This document shows, piece by piece, positions 1-10,759 of a stretch of 64,000 nucleotides of DNA (the stretch's first letter is position 1; every line of letters starts with the position of its first letter). This DNA comes from an uncultured Bacteroidales bacterium (GTDB taxonomy: Bacteria > Bacteroidota > Bacteroidia > Bacteroidales > WCHB1-69): contig CAMVOL010000003.1 of assembly GCA_947169105.1 (NCBI GenBank), forward strand, positions 55,095-119,094. Direction: 5' to 3'. The notes beneath the pieces were generated by a model that saw only the letters and a list, made by a program, of their open reading frames with translations, ran no database searches and was not told the DNA's origin. Made by a program: the position numbers and the translations under genes.

Positions 1-3000
1 GCAGATGGTATCGTTTGTCTTGATTTCCACTACGATATCAGGAACTGCGGAAACCTTGACTTCTATTGTGTCGCGGCCTTCACAAGTTGCTTCATTGGTG
101 TGGTTACGAATGACAGAAGCCACCACTTTGTAAGTGTTGGCAGCATCAAACGTGTAATGGAAAGTAGAAGAAGTGGCACCTGCAACAGCTGCACCATCCA
201 CATACCATTTGTAAGAAACATCGCTGGCGTCGTTGGAAACAGCAGCTTCAAAGTCCACAGAACCGTTCACACAAATGGTGGTGTCGCTGGAAAGGACCTC
301 AACCACAGGTGTACCATATATATATATGGGGAAGTTGACGCTTTCGGCTTCGCAACCGTCACCGCAGTCAACCTTCACTGTATAAAGATAGGTACCTTCA
401 GGTCTGACTGTCGCTTCGGAAAGGGTGTCGGCAGTGCCTGTCTGGACCATATTACCATTGAGATACCATGTATAGGTAGGCGTAGCGAGGGTGGAGGGAA
501 GGATAGTTCCATCCGCTGTTATTTCGCTCTTCAAAGAAACTTTATTTTCATCGGAGTTGCAGAGATATGAAGTTGTCATATCTTTCAAAGCGATGGCAAT
601 GTTGATGTTCTTGATCACATAGATAGTGTCGGAAACGGTGGTGTCGCAACCTGTGCCATCTTGTGTGAAGCGTACGGAATAAATCACATTACCAGTGGTG
701 GACACCATCGGGTCGTCGCTGATGGAATTGGTGACACAACCGTTCATCACCACACCGTTCTTATACCAAGTGTAGGTACCATTGTTGGTTTCTTCACCAT
801 TGACAGTGACCTTGAAAGCAACATGACCGCCATTGCAAATGGTGTCGTGGGTGTCTATAGTGGTAATATCAAGCTGAGGCTTGTTGATTACTTTCACAGA
901 ATCAACACCGAAAGCTTTGCAGCTGAGACCAGCTTGCTGAATCAGAACACTATAGGCCTGATAGTTACCTGCAGTAGCTGTAGGCACATGAGTGCAAGTT
1001 TGGGAAGTGGCACCGGCTATGGCCGTGGTAGTGTCGGCATCGCTGAACCATTTGTAGAGGATACCCGTAGTGAGCTGGTTGCCGATGTTGGCTGTAAGGG
1101 TCACATCCGTACCTTCACAAACAGAATCCAGATCATGGGTGATCTGCACATAGATGGTGTCATTGACATACACATAGTACGGCTCACTTGTTGCGGTGCA
1201 ACCGAGGTTTTCGTTCGTCATCACAAAGGTGAAAGAGTAGGGATAGGTGCGCGCGGGAAGCACGGTGTCAATCGTGTTGGCACCCGTCTTGAATGTGGCG
1301 TTGGATTCTCTCCACTCGTATTCATAGCTATTGAAATCATCGTTGATGTTAGCGGTCAGCTTGACAGTGTCGTTCAGACAGACCATCGGGGCACCGGTGA
1401 TTTCAACGGTCGGCATCGGACGGACAATAGCAGTATCGAACACAACCGTGTCGGTAGCACAGCCGCTGATGCTCTGGGTCATCGTGACGGTATAGACATA
1501 ATTGGTCTGCGTGTTGTTCGTGCAGGTGAGCGTTTCAGTGAACACGGAATCCGTCACACCTGAAATTTCAACGCCGTTTCTATACCATTTATATATATTA
1601 GTAGAAGGAGCATCTCCTGTGGTCACTTCAGAGGTTGCATAAACCGTAACCTGTGAACCCGAACAAATGGTGTCGGGGGTGACTTTCACCGCGGTAATCT
1701 TGGGAGCTCCATACACTTTAATCTTTACCGTATTACTGGAAGCCTTGCAAGAAGGATTCTGATCCGGGTCACTCGTGTAATATTGATAGAGGTCAACTTT
1801 GTATTCCACTTCATCATCGGTGGGGGTGACGGTGATAGCATCGCCGACAAAGGAAAGGGTGTCATTGTTGGTGACATTAATCCATTTGTAAGCGACCGCC
1901 GGAACATCGTTCGTAGAAGTGACAATCAAAGAAAGGTCAACATCACCACCTCTGCAGATCATTGTATCGGAAGCCATCAACCGCACTACCGGGGTAGCAT
2001 CCACTTGGATGTTGAACTCGGCTTCGCCCCATGAATTGCAACCGGCAACCCCAGGCAGTTTAATCACAACGCTGATGTTGTGAGGAGAAGTTGCACCACT
2101 AAGATCATTCGTGAGGAGGCGGTGAGTTGTCTCGGTCGTCTTTTCAATGCCATCCACAAACCAACGATATTGGGCGTTGGTCAGACGGGACTCCATTTCA
2201 CTGTTGAGAACAACAACGGTCAGAGAATCTTCCGTGCCTTCACAAATATGGTCGGGGCCTTGGATAACGGCATTCAATGACGGGAGGACATCAAAGACCA
2301 CGGACTGGTTTGACTTCGGTGCACAACCTGCGACCGACGACACTTCAACCGAATACTGGGTCTGGATGGCTGTGGTCCCATTGTTCTCCAACACATCATA
2401 GAAAGAAGTGTCGGTGGCACCAATCTCCACACCATTTTTATACCATTTATATATATAGTCCTCGCGGGGGCCATTGGGGAAGCTTGCACTGACTTTCACC
2501 TGCGCTCCGTTACAGACAAAATTATTGTCAGCAAGTTCATACGAGACATGCGTATTCGTTGCATTCAGCGTATCACCATACACAATCACCGCGGGTGTCT
2601 CAATGGAATCGCGGAGACCGATATGAATTGTGCCTTGGGCCACGCAAGAAGCAATAGCCGGAGTGACCGTCACTGTAAGGTCGGAGGCAGCATTCACTAT
2701 ATAGGTGATACTTTCTGTTGTGTCACTCGTTGACCACTGATATTTTTTATAATTTGTGGTGAAACCGTTGACTCTTGCTGTAAGGGTCACTTCCGTTCCT
2801 GCGCAGACAGAATCGGATGTGCTCACCACTTCAATCGTGGGCATGTTATGGACAAAGACCTCAAGTTCGTTGGTCCATGCGTAGCAAGAGCTGTCACTGT
2901 TATACACGAATGCAGAAAATGTGTATGGACGATCTTCTTGTATGGCCAAATTCTGATATGAGTAGGTAGCCACACGTGAATTCGCCTCAACAAACACCCC

Positions 3001-4153
3001 ATTCTTATAAAAATTGTACTGATATTGTGTTCCACTTCCATGGTTATCCCATCCATCAACGAGAACAGATACCGGGAAGGTTTCAACTTTTTCGCCAGCC
3101 GCTCTGCAATAAGTCAAATCAACGGTGGATACTAATTGCGCAGAGAACGAGTGGACCACCACTGTGGTATTGGCGGTGCAACCGCCATTATCCACATAGC
3201 GGAAGTAGTGGGTACCTTCCGCGAGGGTGGAAAGGTTGATGACGCTGTCGGTCAGGTCGAGGCGGGTGGCGCCATCGTACCAAGTATAGACAGTGCCGCC
3301 AGAGGTTGCGGTCAGTTTGACGGAAGCGCCGACGCAGACGACGCTCTTGTCAGCCTCAAGGGTAGCGGAACTACTACCATCAATTGTCACGGTTGTCACA
3401 GCAGAGGTGTCCGTGCAATAGACATTGCCTACCTGATAGGTGACTGCGACTCTGTAAGAGCCCCCCACTGACACTGCAAAAGTGGGTTCAGTAGTATAAC
3501 CCACGGGGGTAGCTTCACCCTCTTTCAACCATATATATTCAATTGCGGTACCTCCCGGGGTGTTGCTATGGAAGGTGGCCGTCAGCAATGCCGTGGAACA
3601 GCCGCCGGCACTAGCGGTCAGGTTCACGGTAGCCTTCTGAATCTTTGTAAATAAAAATTCCGCTGAACGGGAGGTGATACATACGGGGTAGTTTTTCGTG
3701 ACCTCCACGTGAAACCACGCCGTATCGGAACTGAGTTCGGCGACACTGAAATCATAGACATTGCTTGTCGCCCCCGAAATCACATTGCCACTTTTATACC
3801 ATTGGTAAGTATAGTGGACAGTATCGTTAGGCTCATTATCGTCAACGATGGCTGTCAGTCTCACACGGCCGTCTGCGCAGGCGTAGTGAGGACCTTCAAT
3901 CGTTGCGATGATGGCCTTGACTCCCTTCACTCCTTTGGAGCGCGGCGAGTTGGGGCCATTGTCTCCATCGAAGTTGCAAGCAAAACTTCCTGAAGCATTT
4001 GATGCAAAATGAACTTGATGCTTTCCACTGGGCGTCGATACGGATGTCCCAGTCACCCCATCATTGTTCAATGACGAGGTTACCGACTCGCACCGGGCCT
4101 GATTTCCTAAATACATAAATAACATCAGGAAAAAAATCGTAAATTTTTTCATT
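1..4153 (-). CDS. Giant secreted Ig/PKD-like repeat protein (3' end outside window)
   Basis: The frame is open from the ATG at 4153 to the left edge, giving at least 1384 residues; the C-terminus is not in the window. Residues 1-20 form a signal peptide (MKKFTIFFLMLFMYLG). The remainder is about 14 imperfect repeats of roughly 90 residues. Each opens with a Cys-bearing strand (SVCEGTDVTLTA, TICSGSQVTVYA, TICNGGHVAFKV), has a central Y-x-WY-x-NG turn (YKWYRNGVEI, YTWYKNGVVM) and ends in a strand with a GC pair. This is the usual look of tandem Ig/PKD-like beta-sandwich stalks in Bacteroidetes surface proteins. No catalytic domain is visible. Inference: an extracellular adhesin or matrix protein, probably exported by T9SS through a sorting domain beyond the window. 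It is monocistronic, with its own promoter. The many plus-strand open frames across it are antisense shadows. Function beyond surface exposure is unknown. Confidence 0.85.
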
Positions 4154-4540
4154 GCTTTGAATTTAATTATTACTTTATATTTCTATTTTCTTCAATAAAT
4201 TCTATTCCTAAATACCATCTGAATAACAATAAGTTACGCAGATTTTTTTTGGGTTTTGATTCAGTTTTTTGAGGTTTCTAAACACTCCTTTTCATTTTAA
4301 TATATCAACTTGCAAAAATACAAAAAAATAAGCACATACGGTTGTTTGCTCACTTTTTTTTTAAACTTCTACCCTGTTGCGAGTTTTCAGGGTTTTCAAC
4401 AACTTATAAACACAGCTATATTTTTTTGTATATCAACATCTTAATTTTTATTCGTTAATTTTTATTCACAGCCAAAATTTGATAAATAATTTCTCCGAAC
4501 CTCTCCAACAAGGGTGTTTTTCCAACTTTTCACAACAAAA
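4154..4540. other. AT-rich intergenic region
   Basis: This very AT-rich stretch lies between the giant repeat-protein gene and the terminator of the glnA operon. Apart from a candidate promoter at 4313-4320 I see no gene, tRNA or clear repeat. The leader between that promoter and the ATG would be about 150 nt. Confidence 0.6.
4313..4320 (-). promoter_or_regulatory. Candidate -7 promoter element of the giant repeat protein
   Basis: The minus strand reads TATTTTTG followed by CAAG, matching the Bacteroidetes TAnnTTTG consensus. No convincing -33 element is seen. It is the only such match between the gene and the upstream terminator. Confidence 0.5.
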
Positions 4541-4568
4541 AAGGGTAAGAATCCTCGTTCTTACCCTT
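4541..4568 (-). terminator. Rho-independent terminator of the glnA operon
   Basis: A perfect 11-bp stem (AAGGGTAAGAA / TTCTTACCCTT) with a 6-nt loop is followed on the minus strand by TTTTTTG. It lies 35 nt past the stop of the small membrane protein gene. T-rich sequence on both sides could make it bidirectional. Confidence 0.9.
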
Positions 4569-4602
4569 GATTTTTTATTGTAAATAATTATATATCAGTA
4601 TT

Positions 4603-5118
4603 TTAATATAAAAGCGCGATATCTTTTTTGAGTTGTTCCATTGCTAAAGCTGTCGGAGACTCGTCAGCGACGGCGGCCAACACCCCTCCGGCCAAGTCGG
4701 TGGACATCGCCCCCTCCTCCAAATGCCCCGCAGCAAGGTTGATGACATTCACCACCTTCTCCTTGGCATTCTTGATTCCCTCCCACGCCTCCGGCGAAAT
4801 ATAGACCTGCTGCGACAGGTTATGCTCGTATTCGCTACGGATGGTGGCCAACAGGATGGTCTGCATCTGGTAGGCCGTGAGTTCCGGATTCGACACCCTG
4901 AACAACAGCTGGTTCGGGTCGATGCGTTCGAGGAACATCGCCATCCTTTCGTAAGCCTGAAGCCTGATGGGCGTGACCAATTCCTTTGAATGGAACTTGA
5001 GTTCAAGCAGCCGCTTCTTCTGGTCGTTCTCCACGAAATACTTGGCGAGGACAAACGCGGTAACCGCCACAATAAGCGACGGCACCACGGCTATAATGAT
5101 GATTGCGTAGGCAGGCAT
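4603..5118 (-). CDS. Conserved Bacteroidetes membrane-anchored protein next to glnA
   Basis: 171 residues. One N-terminal transmembrane segment (about residues 4-26, IIIIAVVPSLIVAVTAFVLA) is followed by a charged helical cytoplasmic part with FVENDQKKRLLELK and TPIRLQAYERMAMFLERI. I recognise this as a conserved hypothetical protein of Bacteroidetes but know no function for it. It starts 12 nt after the glnA stop and ends at the terminator, so it is the last gene of the glnA transcript. A structural or nitrogen-related role is only a guess from position. Confidence 0.75.
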   Translation of the reverse strand: MPAYAIIIIAVVPSLIVAVTAFVLAKYFVENDQKKRLLELKFHSKELVTPIRLQAYERMAMFLERIDPNQLLFRVSNPELTAYQMQTILLATIRSEYEHNLSQQVYISPEAWEGIKNAKEKVVNVINLAAGHLEEGAMSTDLAGGVLAAVADESPTALAMEQLKKDIALLY

Positions 5119-5130
5119 AGCTACTTGTTT

Positions 5131-6636
5131 TTAACCACAATAGAAATACTTATGAACCATTTCAAGCATCAGGTCAGGATTCTTCTCGATGCGTTGGCGG
5201 ATGTCGGCATCATCGAAACTCTTCAGGTGCTTGATGATGTCGTCAATCATTTCGGAGTTGAAAACACCGTGGGCCTCGAAGATGCTACGGTGGGCGGAGA
5301 GCTGCTCGGCGGATTCGGCACAGGAGGCGGGCAGTTGTGCCAGCGCTTCCAGCTTCGCCTTGTTTTCCACCTTATGGATGTTGACATCCACGTAGGTCTT
5401 GGCGGCAAAGTCAAGAGCACCCTGCATCTCGAAACCGTGGCGGGCAGCGACGACCAGACCGGCCAGCAACAAGTAGATGTCGGCGGAACCATCGGGGCAG
5501 CGGAACTCGACCGTCTGCTTCTGGGAATGATCCTCGTTGTTGGGCTTCTCGTTGGGGTTGGTCATGGCTACCATGTCTGTGGCGCTGGTCCAGCCGAGGG
5601 GCACACGCACAAGAACGGAACGGTTGCGGTCGCCCCAGCAGATGGAGGTGGGGGCCTCCTGATGAGGAACAAGACGGAAGTAGGAGGTGGGGTTGGTGTT
5701 GCCGAATGCGGTGAGCGAGGAGGCGCAGGTCATATAACCGGCGATGGCGGTGCGGGCGATGGAGTTGAGCTTGCCGTTCTCTACCATCTGGTTCACCCCA
5801 TCTTTCACGATGCGGGTGTGGATATGGAGGCCGCTACCTGCCTTGCCGGCGGTAATCTTCGGAGCGAAGGTCACATCCAGTCCGTATTCGTGGGCGAGGT
5901 TGCGGATAATCCATTTGGCCAGTACGAGCTGGTCAGCGGCATCCTGCACGTCCGTCACCAAGAACTCTATTTCATTCTGTTCGTAAATCTTGTCATCAAG
6001 GGTGAAGTTCCCCACTTCGGAGTGCCCGTACTTGATCAGTCCTCCCACCTCAGCGATGTATAGCATGCACTGGGTGCGGAACTCCTCGAACTTAGTGAAG
6101 GGAGCTGATTCATGGTAACCTTTTTGGTCGGGGGTCTGGTATAATTCTTCCTTGTCGCCAATGACGTAGTATTCCAGTTCGCCCATTGCCTGGAACTCCA
6201 TACCCGTCACTTCCTTGAAGGACTTGACGGCCTTGCGGAGGATGTATTCCGGAGAGTTCTCCATCGGAAGCCCGTCCTTGTTGAAATAGGAGCAAAGGAA
6301 CGAAAGGGTGGGGATGGTGGCGAAAGGATCGACGAAAGCCGTTTTGAAACGGGGGATGACATACATATCGCTGGAGCCGGCGTGGATAAAAGCGGGAAAG
6401 ATGTTGGAACCGTCCACACGTTCACCACAGGAGAGGATCTGTTCCAGATACTCACGGCTATGCAGAATAAAATTGAGCGTTTTCAGTCTGCCATCACCAG
6501 CCACATACCGGAAATTGATCATTTTTATATCATTTTCCTCCACAAATTTAATCATGTCAGCTTTCGTGAATTCCTCGGGTGATTTTTTCAAAAAGTTCAC
6601 CACGGGGTTCATCGTCATCATACGTTCTTCTTTCAT
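5131..6636 (-). CDS. glnA: Glutamine synthetase type I
   Basis: ATP-dependent amidation of glutamate with ammonia; cytoplasmic and central to nitrogen assimilation. 501 residues, slightly longer than the 470 typical of GSI. The N-terminal beta-grasp domain is followed by the catalytic signatures: metal-binding GELEYYV (about residue 156), the glutamate/ATP site GSGLHIHTR (about 270), the arginine-rich CWGDRNRSVLVRVP (about 340) and QTVEFRCPDGSADIY (about 380). I do not see the adenylylation-site tyrosine motif NLY near the C-terminus, so control by adenylylation is not supported. It starts 15 nt downstream of a lipoprotein gene stop and is co-transcribed with the membrane protein gene that follows. 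The first residues contain several Met codons (MKEERMMTMNP), so the exact start could be up to eight codons later. Confidence 0.96.
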   Translation of the reverse strand: MKEERMMTMNPVVNFLKKSPEEFTKADMIKFVEENDIKMINFRYVAGDGRLKTLNFILHSREYLEQILSCGERVDGSNIFPAFIHAGSSDMYVIPRFKTAFVDPFATIPTLSFLCSYFNKDGLPMENSPEYILRKAVKSFKEVTGMEFQAMGELEYYVIGDKEELYQTPDQKGYHESAPFTKFEEFRTQCMLYIAEVGGLIKYGHSEVGNFTLDDKIYEQNEIEFLVTDVQDAADQLVLAKWIIRNLAHEYGLDVTFAPKITAGKAGSGLHIHTRIVKDGVNQMVENGKLNSIARTAIAGYMTCASSLTAFGNTNPTSYFRLVPHQEAPTSICWGDRNRSVLVRVPLGWTSATDMVAMTNPNEKPNNEDHSQKQTVEFRCPDGSADIYLLLAGLVVAARHGFEMQGALDFAAKTYVDVNIHKVENKAKLEALAQLPASCAESAEQLSAHRSIFEAHGVFNSEMIDDIIKHLKSFDDADIRQRIEKNPDLMLEMVHKYFYCG

Positions 6637-6651
6637 AACAAAATATGAGTT

Positions 6652-7593
6652 TTAGTTTTTAAAATATTTCTGAATTTCCATTTGAAGATATTCTATCCCT
6701 CTGAAATTTACGTGTTTGGGCGGCTTTCCGTTCTGATAGAGAATCATTCCGACCGAATCGGCGGTGATTTCAGGGGTGATGTCCAGTGTAAGGATGTCGT
6801 TTGAGAGGTAATCGGTAACCGAAACGTGGTGGAAGTTGTCGGACACGCAGCAATAGTAAAGTTTCTGATCCTCGCAGAAAGCCTCGATGTATTCGGTCTT
6901 CTCGTCCCAATCTTCCGCATGGGTCTGTTTGCCTTTGTACAAAACCACCACTTTATACTGGAGGGTGTCGGCCACATCCTGCGGATAACAATCGAAGCGG
7001 CCCATGTCGTTCACCACATATTTGTCCTTGGAGAAATCGGTGCGGGCGTAATCGTCAGTGTTGATGGTAGTGGCATCAGCGATGGACTTTTTCCATTCAT
7101 AGTACTTGTCCACGATGAAGGCGCCGTCGTCGTCACGGTGCCATGTCCACTCCTCGCGTTCGAGGGTGTTGCTGTCTTCCCGCGCGAGGTCGAGGCCGAT
7201 GGGAACTGCATCAAGAATGCGCTGCGTCCCCGAGCCGGAGGTGATGACCAAGTAGGTCCATTCGCGGTTCTTCGACTGCACCAGCCACAGTTCACGACCT
7301 TGCGGCATCCTTTCGATACCTATCAATCCCCACTCGTCAGGAAGGGAAACGTGCATTGTCACCTGCGTGCCATCGTAGTTGTCACCGCCCAAAATCAGGT
7401 TTTTGACGAAATCCTCCGACAAATCGTAGAGGGGGTACTCGCTGTCCATTGAATAATCGTCCGAAATCGTGATGACCGGATATTGGACGGCCGTTGGAGT
7501 CTGCTGTACAGGACGTTCCTTCTTGGAACCGCATCCAGCAAGAAACGCCAACAACAATCCGACAGACAAACAAAAACAACCTGATTTGCTCAT
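6652..7593 (-). CDS. Predicted lipoprotein of unknown function
   Basis: 313 residues from the ATG at 7593. This start gives a clean lipoprotein signal (MSKSGCFCLSVGLLLAFLAGC, lipobox LAGC); a longer frame upstream would place 12 residues ahead of it and run into the promoter. The mature part is hydrophilic, with an acidic linker and a mixed alpha/beta pattern, and has no motif I recognise. It is the first gene of the glnA transcript, behind its own promoter at 7619-7626, immediately after dxs. The tight spacing to glnA suggests co-expression, but not necessarily a shared function. Confidence 0.8.
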   Translation of the reverse strand: MSKSGCFCLSVGLLLAFLAGCGSKKERPVQQTPTAVQYPVITISDDYSMDSEYPLYDLSEDFVKNLILGGDNYDGTQVTMHVSLPDEWGLIGIERMPQGRELWLVQSKNREWTYLVITSGSGTQRILDAVPIGLDLAREDSNTLEREEWTWHRDDDGAFIVDKYYEWKKSIADATTINTDDYARTDFSKDKYVVNDMGRFDCYPQDVADTLQYKVVVLYKGKQTHAEDWDEKTEYIEAFCEDQKLYYCCVSDNFHHVSVTDYLSNDILTLDITPEITADSVGMILYQNGKPPKHVNFRGIEYLQMEIQKYFKN

Positions 7594-7618
7594 ATTTATT
7601 AATCCATTAAAAGCGGGG

Positions 7619-7626
7619 CAAAGGTA
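7619..7626 (-). promoter_or_regulatory. Candidate -7 element of the lipoprotein-glnA operon
   Basis: The minus strand reads TACCTTTG then CCCC, fitting TAnnTTTG. It lies just after the dxs stop at 7630 and 26 nt before the lipoprotein ATG. Confidence 0.6.
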
Positions 7627-7629
7627 CAA

Positions 7630-9540
7630 CTATTTATTTAGATTTGACCATACGGAACGAACCTTTTCCACAAGGGATTCCGTATCGAAATGAAGTTCTT
7701 TATAAAGCGATTCCATATCCCCATGCTCCACGAAGCGTCCATTGACGGCGACGGGGAAAATCGGGTGTGGATAACTGTTTTCGGAAAAATACTCAGAAAC
7801 GGCTGAAAAGAGACCGCCTTGCTGGATGCCGTCTTCTACCGTTATTATAACATTGTGATTTTCAGCAATTTCTTTTAAAATATCCGTATCCAACGGCGCA
7901 AGATAGCGCATATCGACGTGGGTGGGACGGATGCCCTCCTTTTCCAAAATCCGCAACGCATCCTGAACGTGATTGCCGAGAGGCCCGATGGAAAGAACAG
8001 CCACTTTCTCCCCTTCCGTAAGCATTCTTGCTTTTCCTATTGGCACTTCTTGGAACGGCAGCTGCCACTCTTGCAATACGCCCCTGCCCCGCGGATAACG
8101 GATGGCAAAGGGTATATCTCTGTGAGTATAAGCGGTGTACATCAAATTACGGAGGTCGGCCTCGTTTATCGGGGAGGCGATGACGAGGTTTGGTACCGCC
8201 CGTAGGAAAGCAAGGTCAAAAAGACCCTGATGGGTCGCTCCGTCCTCCCCGACGATACCCGCACGGTCGATACAGAGGATGACGGGCATCTTCTGCAACG
8301 CCACATCGTGGATAATTTGGTCGTAGGCACGCTGGAGGAACGAGGAGTAGATGTTGCAGAAAGGCACCATCCCTTGCGAGGCGAGACCGGCGGCGAAAGT
8401 GACGGCGTGCTGTTCGGCAATGCCGACATCAAAGACCCTCTCCGGTAGTACTTTACGCATAATGGTCAAGGAACAGCCAGGAGCCATAGCGGGCGTGATA
8501 CCCACCACCTTTTCGTCCTGGCGGGCCAGTTCGAGGATGGTTTCTCCGAAAACATCCTGATATCTAATAGGTTGGCCTTCCACATCGGGCTTAATGATTT
8601 CGCCCGTTTCGGGGTCGAAGCGACCAGGCGCGTGATAGGAAATCTGGTTTTCTTCAGCGAGATGCAACCCCTTGCCTTTCACAGTGATAGCATGCAACAG
8701 ACGCGCCCCTTGGATGGATTTGAGGTCACGGAGGGTTTTCACCAAACCGACCACATCGTGGCCATCGACGGGACCGAAGTAACGGAAACCCAACGACTGG
8801 AAAAGGTTGCTTCCTCTTAACAGAAAGCCTTTCAGCGAGTTACCGATATTACTAAAGAATCGAACCACACGGCTTCGGCTCGGCCTTTTGCTGGTGAAAA
8901 AATTCCAAATGCGGCTTTTCGCGCGATTGTACGAAGCGGACGAGGTGATTTTCAGCAAGTAGCGGCTCATTGCCCCGACGTTCTTGTCAATGGCTATCTT
9001 GTTATCATTAAGGATAATAAGAATATTTGACTTTGTATCAACGGCGTGATTGATGGCCTCGAAAGCCATTCCGCCACCCATCGAGCCGTCGCCGATGACG
9101 GCAATGTAGTTCTTCTCGTCGTTGCCCGACAGCTGTCCGGCCACGGCCATCCCCAGAACTGCCGAAATGGAAGTGGAGGAGTGTCCCGTGCCGAAAGCGT
9201 CGTATTCGCTTTCCGACATTTTCGGGAACCCACTGATTCCATGATATTTACGATTAGTGTGGAATTGCTCCTTCCTACCTGTGAGAATCTTGTGGGCATA
9301 GGCCTGATGGCCCACATCCCAAACCAGCTTATCATTCGGAGTATCAAAGACATAATGGATGGCAACCGTCAACTCCACCGTCCCGAGACTGGAACCGAGA
9401 TGCCCTGGATTTTCCGCTGTCTCGGTGATGATATAGTCGCGCAGCTCCTCACACAGGACGGGGAGCTCCGAAACCGCCAACTTTTTCAAGTCGGAAGGGT
9501 AACTGATTTTCGACAAGTATTTGTACTGACTGAGTTCCAT
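7630..9540 (-). CDS. dxs: 1-deoxy-D-xylulose-5-phosphate synthase
   Basis: Thiamine-diphosphate enzyme condensing pyruvate and glyceraldehyde 3-phosphate, the first step of the MEP isoprenoid pathway; cytoplasmic. 636 residues, full length. Motifs include ENPGHLGSSLGTVELTVA (about residue 42), the ThDP/Mg site IGDGSMGGGMAFEA (about 150), the transketolase-type pyrimidine-binding segment VGIAEQHAVTFAAGLA (about 375) and DRAGIVGEDGATHQG (about 420). It is the last gene of the greA-to-dxs operon; its ATG is 2 nt beyond the glycosyltransferase stop. ispE of the same pathway lies at 33.6 kb. Confidence 0.97.
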   Translation of the reverse strand: MELSQYKYLSKISYPSDLKKLAVSELPVLCEELRDYIITETAENPGHLGSSLGTVELTVAIHYVFDTPNDKLVWDVGHQAYAHKILTGRKEQFHTNRKYHGISGFPKMSESEYDAFGTGHSSTSISAVLGMAVAGQLSGNDEKNYIAVIGDGSMGGGMAFEAINHAVDTKSNILIILNDNKIAIDKNVGAMSRYLLKITSSASYNRAKSRIWNFFTSKRPSRSRVVRFFSNIGNSLKGFLLRGSNLFQSLGFRYFGPVDGHDVVGLVKTLRDLKSIQGARLLHAITVKGKGLHLAEENQISYHAPGRFDPETGEIIKPDVEGQPIRYQDVFGETILELARQDEKVVGITPAMAPGCSLTIMRKVLPERVFDVGIAEQHAVTFAAGLASQGMVPFCNIYSSFLQRAYDQIIHDVALQKMPVILCIDRAGIVGEDGATHQGLFDLAFLRAVPNLVIASPINEADLRNLMYTAYTHRDIPFAIRYPRGRGVLQEWQLPFQEVPIGKARMLTEGEKVAVLSIGPLGNHVQDALRILEKEGIRPTHVDMRYLAPLDTDILKEIAENHNVIITVEDGIQQGGLFSAVSEYFSENSYPHPIFPVAVNGRFVEHGDMESLYKELHFDTESLVEKVRSVWSNLNK

Positions 9541-9542
9541 AA

Positions 9543-10745
9543 TCAGAGGAGGGAGCGGTAGAAATCCACTAATTTATTCGTTATCAATTCATTGTTATGA
9601 TAAAGGGAGACAAAATTACGGGCATTTTCGCCAATGATGGCACACACATCGGGCGTTCTCACACATTTTTCGATGGCGGCGACAAACTCCTCGGGAGTAT
9701 CGGCAATGAGGATATTCTTACCGTTCTCCACATCCAGACCTTCCGCCCCGATGGAGGTGGTAATCACCACCTTCCCAAGTGCCATTCCCTCAATGATTTT
9801 CACGCGGATGCCGCTGCCGGCAAGGATGGGGACAATCATAATGTCCTTCGAGAGCATGAACTCGTTGGCCGAATCCACTTCACCTGCTATAATGACATTA
9901 CGGTCATTGCGACTGCTAATTTCCGCAGGTATTTTCCGTCCGGCAATGGTGAAGGTGACTTCCGGAAATTCGGCAAGAACGGACGGCCAGACTTCATCCA
10001 AGAACCACTCAACTCCCTCAACATTAGGCATCCAGTCCATACTGCCGATGTGGAAAAGTTCCGGTTTGTCCGAGGCCATATAGTCTTCCTCCGGCTCATA
10101 ATCATCCACATCAATGCCGAACGGTATCACGGCACCGGGAACATCCGTGAAAAGTTCTTTAAAGAACTGATAATCAGGTGTTGAGATGGCAGCAAAAGCA
10201 TCTATCATCTTCCCGAGGGAACATTCATAGCGTTTCATCTGGTTGGAAAAAGCCCTGATGGCCCACTTTCTAGCGGGATTTTGCTCGTTGCGTGCCATGC
10301 GCTGCCAAATCAAATGCTCGATGTTGTGCGTACGGAGGACAATCCGGGCCTGCGAATACTGCCGGATTACAGGAATATAAGGAGTGGTAAAAACTGATTC
10401 AAGGTGGACAATATCGTAATGATTGCGTTTCAGCGTCTCCGCCAATTTTGCAGCGAATGCCTTGGAATAGAAGCGTTTGACCTGATACGACTGGTGTGTC
10501 AGAAAACTTTTGAGTGCGGACGGAATTTTGATGGTGGTATCCACAAAAGCGGTTTCAATATGGGTGGCTTCGCAGTAACTATCTGGAAGCAAGTCTTTTC
10601 TGAGGGGATGTTTGGGGGTTTCCAAAGCCATTACCTTCACCGTATGGCCCGCGTTGATCAGTCCCTGCGTGATATTGTTCATCGCGATGGTGCCCCCGTC
10701 GGACGGGGGATAAGGAGGCTTATGACAAATTTGGAGAATTTCCAT
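9543..10745 (-). CDS. Glycosyltransferase family 4 (GT-B fold)
   Basis: 400 residues. N-terminal Rossmann domain with the glycine-rich acceptor loop PPYPPSDGGTIAM (about residue 10). The C-terminal nucleotide-sugar half has the motif IIEGMALGKVVITTSIGAEG (about 320), the family's E-rich donor-binding region, and the linker HIGSMDWMPNVEGVEWFL is typical of the group. Likely transfers a hexose from a nucleotide sugar to a cell-surface glycan or lipid; the substrate cannot be read from sequence. Its position between an LptF/LptG-like permease and dxs fits envelope biogenesis. Confidence 0.88.
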   Translation of the reverse strand: MEILQICHKPPYPPSDGGTIAMNNITQGLINAGHTVKVMALETPKHPLRKDLLPDSYCEATHIETAFVDTTIKIPSALKSFLTHQSYQVKRFYSKAFAAKLAETLKRNHYDIVHLESVFTTPYIPVIRQYSQARIVLRTHNIEHLIWQRMARNEQNPARKWAIRAFSNQMKRYECSLGKMIDAFAAISTPDYQFFKELFTDVPGAVIPFGIDVDDYEPEEDYMASDKPELFHIGSMDWMPNVEGVEWFLDEVWPSVLAEFPEVTFTIAGRKIPAEISSRNDRNVIIAGEVDSANEFMLSKDIMIVPILAGSGIRVKIIEGMALGKVVITTSIGAEGLDVENGKNILIADTPEEFVAAIEKCVRTPDVCAIIGENARNFVSLYHNNELITNKLVDFYRSLL

Positions 10746-10759
10746 TTTATGGGGTTATT

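Noticed and set aside
100..3993. Several plus-strand open frames of 60-300 residues
   Set aside because: They are antisense to one uninterrupted minus-strand frame with signal peptide and clear repeat structure; their compositions (His, Ile, Gly-rich) are typical of shadow frames.
4990..6063. Plus-strand frame of 357 residues
   Set aside because: Entirely antisense to glnA, which has all catalytic motifs.
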